From contig URAP01000034.1 of the NCBI GenBank assembly GCA_900545935.1, positions 1 to 19,597 on the forward strand: a stretch of DNA of 19,597 nt. Reading direction: 5' to 3'. Position 1 is the first letter of the stretch. Each line of letters opens with the position of its first letter. The notes beneath the pieces are model-generated. The model was not told the origin of the DNA and ran no database searches. It saw only the letters and a list, made by a program, of their open reading frames with translations. This DNA comes from an uncultured Eubacteriales bacterium (GTDB lineage: Bacteria > Bacillota > Clostridia > Oscillospirales > CAG-272). A program made the translations under genes and the position numbers. Shown one piece after another: positions 15,071 through 19,597 of this stretch.

Positions 15071-16309
15071 ATGCTATACGGAAATGCAATAGTCGGTCAA
15101 TCGGGCGGTCCGACCGCCGCAATAAACGCTACGCTTGCGGGTGTTATAAGGGGATTGTTCGAGTGCGAGTACATCAAGAACGCGTACGGCGCCTTCAACG
15201 GAGTCGAGGGCATGCTCGAGGAGCGGATGTGCGATCTGCGCAAGGTATTTGACAGCGAGGAGAAGCTCGTCACACTCGAGAATACACCGTCGTCCGCGCT
15301 CGGCTCCTGCCGCATGAAGCTGCCGGCGCTTCCGCCCGAGGGCGAGCGCGACGAAAAGTACGAGCAGCTGTTCGAGATATTCAAGAAATACGATATTCGC
15401 TACTTTTTCTACATCGGCGGAAATGATTCGATGGACACGGTGGCAAAGCTGTCGGCATATGCCGCGCGCACCGATTTTCCCATCCGCGTGATGGGCGTAC
15501 CTAAGACCATCGACAATGACGTTGCCGGTACCGACCACACCCCGGGCTACGGCTCTGCGGCAAAGTACATCGCCGCATCCATGCAGGAGATACTGCGTGA
15601 CTGCGCCGTATACACCGTGCGCGCCGTGACAATTGTCGAGATAATGGGACGCGACGCAGGATGGCTCACCGCGGCTGCGGCTCTTCCCCGTCTCTACTGC
15701 GGCTGCGAGCCCGACCTCGTATATCTGCCGGAGCGCAGCTTTGATTTCGACCGCTTCTATGAGGATGTCGGCGCGGCGCTCGAGCGTCACCCGAATGTCG
15801 TTATTGCGGTATCCGAGGGACTGCGCTGCGCAGACGGACACTATGTCGGCGAGGGCGCGCAAAGCGGTGCTGCGGATGTTTTCGGGCACAAGTACCTCTC
15901 CGGCACCGGAAAGGCGCTTGAGCTTGCTGTCAAGGAGCATTTCGGCTGCAAGGTTCGCTCGGTAGAGCTGAATATCCTTCAGCGCTGCGCGTCGCATATT
16001 GCATCACTCACCGATATCACCGAGTCGGTCATGGTCGGAAAAGCCGCCGTTTCGGCAGCGGCTGCCGGCGAGAGCGGAAAGATGATGACGCTCGACCGCA
16101 CATCAAACGATCCATACACCTGCCGTGCAGGCATGGGCGAGATAGACAAGATAGCAAACCTTGTCCGCACCGTTCCCGATGAGTACATCAACGAGCGCGG
16201 AAACGGCATCACCGACGAGGGACTTCGCTATATCCTCCCGCTCATCGAGGGCGAGGTAACACAGCGCTACGAGCACGGTCTGCCCGTTCACATCGAGATC
16301 AAAAGATAA
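15071..16309 (+). CDS. 6-phosphofructokinase, pyrophosphate-dependent type
   Basis: 412 aa. Phosphorylates fructose 6-phosphate to fructose 1,6-bisphosphate, the committed step of glycolysis. GQSGGPTAAIN (9-19) is the phosphate-donor loop, GGNDSMDT (116-123) replaces the ATP-enzyme GGDGS, PKTIDND (144-150) holds catalytic D148 with the preceding Lys typical of PPi users, and MGRDAGWLTA (192-201) binds the sugar phosphate. PKTIDND (rather than PGTIDND) and the missing Gly in GGNDS point to pyrophosphate as donor, but phosphoryl donor choice is inferred. GGAGG lies 7 nt before the ATG. Single gene with a perfect promoter. The next gene follows after 96 nt and may be read through. Confidence 0.9.
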   Translation: MLYGNAIVGQSGGPTAAINATLAGVIRGLFECEYIKNAYGAFNGVEGMLEERMCDLRKVFDSEEKLVTLENTPSSALGSCRMKLPALPPEGERDEKYEQLFEIFKKYDIRYFFYIGGNDSMDTVAKLSAYAARTDFPIRVMGVPKTIDNDVAGTDHTPGYGSAAKYIAASMQEILRDCAVYTVRAVTIVEIMGRDAGWLTAAAALPRLYCGCEPDLVYLPERSFDFDRFYEDVGAALERHPNVVIAVSEGLRCADGHYVGEGAQSGAADVFGHKYLSGTGKALELAVKEHFGCKVRSVELNILQRCASHIASLTDITESVMVGKAAVSAAAAGESGKMMTLDRTSNDPYTCRAGMGEIDKIANLVRTVPDEYINERGNGITDEGLRYILPLIEGEVTQRYEHGLPVHIEIKR

Positions 16310-16405
16310 GAATCACGAAAATATTCCGACAAAAATTTCGAAATAGATTCTGAGAAAAATTCCGAAAAGATACCGAAATAATCAATCGAAAAGGAAAAAA
16401 ACGAA

Positions 16406-17539
16406 ATGAAAAAGATCATATCCGCCGCGCTTTGCGCGACAATGCTGCTCGGCACAGCGGCGCTGACCTCTTGCGACAGCTACAAGAAAACACCGAGCGA
16501 CTTCAAGCTACCCTATTCCGATTATAACCTTGCCGACTACGTGACCCTCGGCGAGTACAAAGGGCTTGAATACACCGAGATCGACACCACCGTCACGAGC
16601 GATCAGATCGACGCTAAGATAAAGGAGCTGCTCAGCGACTACACCACCGAGGAGCTCATCACCGACCGCGGCGCGCAGTACGGCGATACCCTGAGCATCA
16701 AGTACACCGGCTTTGTCGACGGCGAGCAGCTCGAGAACGGCAGCGGCTCCGACACCATTACCCTCGGTTCGAGCGGCTACATCGACGGCTTTGACGCGGG
16801 TCTTGTCGGCGTAAAGGCAGAGGAGACCACCACGCTCCACCTCACCTTCCCCGATCCCTATCCGAATAACACCGATCTCTCGGGCAAGGCAGTTGAGTTC
16901 ATCGTCCGCGTAAACTCCATCCGCGGCGCAAGCGACATCGACCTTACCGACGAGTTTATAGCAGGACTCGAAAAAGAGGAATACACCACGGTAGACGGAT
17001 TGCGCGCATATGCCGAGAAGCTCGCGCTCGAGGATAACAAGGAGAGCGCACGCGACAAGGCTGTCTCCGAGCTCTGGAACAAGGTCATGAACAGCTGCAC
17101 CTTTACCTCCGTACCCGAAAAGGAGGTCAGCGACTACGCGGACAACATGATGTCCCAGTACAAGGCATACGCAGACAATTACAGCCTGACTATGGAAGAG
17201 TTCTGCGAGCAGATGATGGGCATGGACTACGACACCTTCAGCAGTCAGGTCAAAGCCTATGCAGAGGCTAATATCAAGCAGGAGATCGTACTGATGTCGA
17301 TCGTTAACGCAGAAAAGCTGCGCCTGACCGACAAGGAATACGATGCCGGCATGGAGAAGATCGCAGAGCAGCAGAGCACGACCGTCGAGCAGCTCGAGAG
17401 CAACTATGACTTCGAGATCCTCTGGAAGAGCATAATGTGGGATAAGATCCTCGACTTTATCGTTGACAACGGCAAGCCGGTAGCGGCTGCCGAGACCACC
17501 ACGTCTGCCGATACGACCGAGGCAGATACAGCTGCGTAA
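16406..17539 (+). CDS. Lipoprotein peptidyl-prolyl isomerase, trigger-factor-like
   Basis: 377 aa. Residues 1-23 are a lipoprotein signal peptide with LTSC (C23). A linker with YVTLGEYKGLEY (45-56) is followed by an FKBP domain (about 88-173: YGDTLSIKYTGFVDGEQLEN, then GYIDGFDAGLVGVKAEE and FPDPYPNNTDLSGKAVEF), and a helical trigger-factor C-terminal region to about 345. The tail is Thr/Ala/Glu-rich. Cytosolic trigger factor's N-terminal ribosome-binding domain is absent and a lipid anchor replaces it, so it most likely folds exported proteins outside the membrane, like PrsA. This role is inference from the architecture. AAAAGGA is about 10 nt before the ATG. Ends before a bidirectional terminator. 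Confidence 0.87.
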   Translation: MKKIISAALCATMLLGTAALTSCDSYKKTPSDFKLPYSDYNLADYVTLGEYKGLEYTEIDTTVTSDQIDAKIKELLSDYTTEELITDRGAQYGDTLSIKYTGFVDGEQLENGSGSDTITLGSSGYIDGFDAGLVGVKAEETTTLHLTFPDPYPNNTDLSGKAVEFIVRVNSIRGASDIDLTDEFIAGLEKEEYTTVDGLRAYAEKLALEDNKESARDKAVSELWNKVMNSCTFTSVPEKEVSDYADNMMSQYKAYADNYSLTMEEFCEQMMGMDYDTFSSQVKAYAEANIKQEIVLMSIVNAEKLRLTDKEYDAGMEKIAEQQSTTVEQLESNYDFEILWKSIMWDKILDFIVDNGKPVAAAETTTSADTTEADTAA

Positions 17540-17561
17540 GAATAAGATATCGGTAACTATA

Positions 17562-17606
17562 AAAACGACATGGCGAAGGCATAGATCACTTTCGCCATGT
17601 CGTTTT
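17562..17606. terminator. Bidirectional terminator
   Basis: AAAACGACATGGCGAA (17562-17577) and its exact reverse complement (17591-17606), followed by T on the plus strand and, in the other direction, by the T-run complementary to the leading A tract. It serves the PPIase gene from the left and the U32 gene from the right. Confidence 0.92.
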
Positions 17607-17638
17607 TTGTACTTATATTCAGCCGCAGCGCGGCATGC

Positions 17639-19045
17639 TCAGGCTCCGCGCAGGATATCTCCGCGCTTTACCTCAAACGGCACGCGCAGACGGAAGGTCA
17701 TATACGGATGCGGCGCGGACGGCAGCTCGGCACCGCTCTCGTCATATATAGCATCGGCGATAAACTCGCGCGCGGGAACACCGGGCGATATCAGCGCTAC
17801 ACGGTCGCCGCGCGTGAGCTTGTTACGCTGAACAAAGGTCGCCGTGCCGCTCCCGGCGTCGTAGCTCTCCGCGATCGCGAGGTATGCCTTTTCTCTTATG
17901 TAGCCCATGCTGACATTTCCGATGAGCTGCGGGTCGGAGCTAGGCGGCGTGAAGAAGTAGCCGGTAGAGTACTCGCGGTGGCTGACGCTCTCGAGCTCGC
18001 GAAGCCATGCGGGATCGAAGGTATATCCCTCACCGTCGCGAGCATAGTTGTCTATCGCCATGCGGTATGCGTTAGCGGTAACGGCGGCATAATAGGCACT
18101 CTTCATTCTGCCCTCGATTTTAAACGAGTCGATACCCGCCTCGCACAGCTCGGGCACGTGCTCTATCATGCATAGGTCACGCGAGCTCATAATATATGTT
18201 CCGAGCTCGTCCTCCTCGATGGGAAAACGCTGTCCAGGGCGCGCCTCCTCCTCAATCTCGAAGCGGATCGGCTCGGCGCCGCAGTCCGAGCAGCCGGTAC
18301 ATTCGGGATATGCTCCGGAGGGCGCATTATCGGCATTCCCGACACTCGCGGTACCGGATGCGCTGCCCACGCACTCCGCAGCATCGTTTGCCGCCGTCGG
18401 TGATTCGCTGTCGCGAAGCTCCGCCCGATGCAGCGTGTAGTTCCAGCGGCAGGGCTGAGCGCACATTCCGCGATTCGAGTCCCTGCCGGTAAGCGCAGCG
18501 GAGAGCAAACATCTGCCGCTCCACGAAACACACATCGAGCCGTGTACAAAAGCCTCAAGCTCAAGCTCCGGCGGGATCTTTTCTCTTATTCGGCGCATAT
18601 CATCAAGACTGAGCTCGCGAGCCAGCACAACACGGGAAGCTCCGAGACGATGCCACTCATTGCAATCGGCATAGCTGACCGCACCCGCCTGTGTCGAAAT
18701 GTGATATTCGGTGTGCTTTGCACGCTCGCGGGCGAGCGCAAGAACGCCGAGATCGGCTATTATCAGCGCGTCCGCCCCGATGCGGTCAAGCTCCTCGAGA
18801 TAGTCCCCGAGTGCGGGATACTCGTCCGAGCGCGGCATGGTGTTGACGGTGACATACACCCGCACTCCCGCAGCATGCGCCGCGCCGACAGCCCGCTCCA
18901 TCTCCTCGAGAGAGAAATTGTCGGCTGCGGCACGCATGCCGAAGCGTCTGCCTGAGAGGTAGACGGCGTCGGCACCGTATCGTACGGCAGCCTCAAATTT
19001 TGCATAGTTTCCTGCAGGAACAAGCAGTTCAGGTTTCTTTTTCAT
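17639..19045 (-). CDS. U32 family protein (TrhP/YrrO-like)
   Basis: 468 aa. The start PELLVPAGNYAKFEAAVRYG is the U32 opening. EAFVHGSMCVSWSGRCLLS (164-182) is the U32 signature, with further cysteines in NRGMCAQPCRW (C195, C199), giving four conserved cysteines. IEEDELGTYIMSSRDLCMIE and SFKIEGRMKS follow. Called peptidase U32, but E. coli YegQ and B. subtilis YrrO members (TrhP) make 5-hydroxyuridine in tRNA, with the cysteines holding an iron-sulfur cluster. That is the likelier role. Between WNYTL (205) and EEEARPG (265) the usual direct join is interrupted by about 57 residues rich in Ala/Ser/Gly/Asp with an extra ECTGCSDCG. AAGGAAAAAG precedes the ATG. Single gene. Confidence 0.88.
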   Translation of the reverse strand: MKKKPELLVPAGNYAKFEAAVRYGADAVYLSGRRFGMRAAADNFSLEEMERAVGAAHAAGVRVYVTVNTMPRSDEYPALGDYLEELDRIGADALIIADLGVLALARERAKHTEYHISTQAGAVSYADCNEWHRLGASRVVLARELSLDDMRRIREKIPPELELEAFVHGSMCVSWSGRCLLSAALTGRDSNRGMCAQPCRWNYTLHRAELRDSESPTAANDAAECVGSASGTASVGNADNAPSGAYPECTGCSDCGAEPIRFEIEEEARPGQRFPIEEDELGTYIMSSRDLCMIEHVPELCEAGIDSFKIEGRMKSAYYAAVTANAYRMAIDNYARDGEGYTFDPAWLRELESVSHREYSTGYFFTPPSSDPQLIGNVSMGYIREKAYLAIAESYDAGSGTATFVQRNKLTRGDRVALISPGVPAREFIADAIYDESGAELPSAPHPYMTFRLRVPFEVKRGDILRGA

Positions 19046-19079
19046 GTTCTTTTTCCTTGATGTTGTATTGATTTTGTAA

Positions 19080-19160
19080 CGAGACGCGGCACGCTCGGGG
19101 GGGAACGCTCGGGGAGGACTTTCGAGAAAGTCCTCCCCGAACCCCTCTCAAAGCTTTAAA
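19080..19160 (-). repeat. Composite element copy 3, inverted
   Basis: Stem TCGGGGAGGACTTTC (19109-19123) with its exact complement (19126-19140). Outside it lie, on the minus strand, AAAGCTTTGAGAGGGG (upstream side) and CCCGAGCGTTCCCC / CCCGAGCGTGCCGCG short repeats (downstream side). Order and orientation match the element before pfk. It lies about 35 nt upstream of the U32 gene start, on the same strand. Confidence 0.65.
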
Positions 19161-19495
19161 TCTGAGCACTTGTCATGGGACGTTCTGAATCTCGAAGTGA
19201 TTCCATCAGCGAAATGTATGCGAAATTGACGGGCAGACTGAAATAAGCAAACTGCCGACATTGATTAGACTACGTTTTTTTGAGTTAACTGCGATATAGG
19301 ATGTACGTACTTTAGTCAGGGAAAACTGTGTCTTTATCTCAATTACAGTGTAGGGTGTACACGCTTAGCGGATAGAAAAAATTGAACGGTATACGTGCAT
19401 CTAAAACTTTAGAAACGGGAGGCTTAACGCTTGCCGACCGTTTCGGGTATAAACTGATACTGTCGCTATCGGCTGAGCAGTCATAGGGGGAGATA
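19161..19495. other. Intergenic stretch without a supported gene
   Basis: No reading frame with a ribosome site. A loose direct repeat (GATATAGGATGTACGTACTT near 19293 and GTGTAGGGTGTACACGCTT near 19349) is the only structure noted. Confidence 0.45.
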
Positions 19496-19564
19496 CATAA
19501 GAGGGGGACCGGCGCGGCCATATGCTCGCGTATGCGAGCATCCTTAGCGCCGCCCCCTCTTATG
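19496..19564. repeat. Nested 69-nt palindrome
   Basis: Outer arms CATAAGAGGGGG (19496-19507) and CCCCCTCTTATG (19553-19564), 12/12. Middle GGCGC (19511-19515) with GCGCC (19547-19551). Inner ATGCTCGC-GTAT-GCGAGCAT (19522-19541), 8/8. This could extrude as a cruciform or act as a hairpin in RNA. No flanking T-run on either side. Confidence 0.75.
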
Positions 19565-19597
19565 CGCGCTTTTCTTTCCGCCACTTTCTTTTTCGCG

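Noticed and set aside
15074..15997. 307-aa open frame on the minus strand
   Set aside because: Antisense shadow of pfk, with no domain and no initiation site.
19339..19584. 81-aa open frame on the minus strand
   Set aside because: GTG start without a Shine-Dalgarno site, running through the nested palindrome. No domain seen.

Overview
This window reads as a chromosomal stretch of a spore-forming Gram-positive anaerobe, most likely Clostridia of the Oscillospiraceae/Ruminococcaceae type. The evidence is a spoIIR gene, a pyrophosphate-type phosphofructokinase, purine-rich AGGAGG-like ribosome binding sites, several lipoproteins, a sigma-LRR membrane fusion, moderately high GC, and intergenic palindromes of the kind I associate with that group. 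The genus cannot be fixed from the sequence alone.

Layout. (1) 1-1870: an ECF-sigma-like domain fused through one membrane segment to a BspA-type leucine-rich repeat domain (minus strand), with its own TTGACA-17-TAGAAT promoter. (2) 1950-2870: a RibD-C/dihydrofolate-reductase-like gene (minus strand) under a MerR-type promoter with a 19-bp spacer. Its 3' end has been overwritten by a decayed IS3-like orfA fragment. (3) 2924-6106: a four-gene minus-strand operon of a zinc-ribbon membrane protein, a TPR lipoprotein with a duplicated domain, a 67-aa cysteine-rich protein and a 135-aa zinc-motif membrane protein. (4) 6289-6516: a divergent XRE repressor-like gene. The shared gap holds a set of GAGATATT half-sites over the operon's -35 box. 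(5) 6539-7552: spoIIR with a good sigma-F promoter match. (6) 8026-11004: a large YfhO-family membrane glycosyltransferase-like gene (minus strand). (7) 11041-12149: about 1.1 kb without genes, full of nested inverted repeats. (8) 12150-14572: a serC-serA operon with a consensus promoter and a perfect terminator. (9) 14785-16309: a composite hairpin/tandem-repeat element followed by the PPi-type pfk gene under a perfect TTGACA-17-TATAAT promoter. (10) 16406-17606: a lipoprotein with FKBP and trigger-factor-C domains, then a bidirectional terminator. (11) 17639-19045: a U32 family gene (TrhP/YrrO-like) with an unusual 57-residue cysteine-bearing insertion. (12) 19046-19597: repeats and a nested palindrome, no gene.

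How it fits together. serC and serA supply two of the three steps of serine synthesis (no serB is visible). pfk serves glycolysis. spoIIR links the forespore to mother-cell sigma-E activation. Much of the rest is envelope-directed: the sigma-LRR fusion, the zinc-ribbon/TPR operon, YfhO and the surface PPIase. The least ordinary items are the sigma-LRR fusion, the zinc-ribbon/TPR operon with its divergent XRE control, the MerR-type promoter without a nearby regulator, and the layered families of intergenic palindromes. I see no CRISPR, toxin-antitoxin or complete mobile element.
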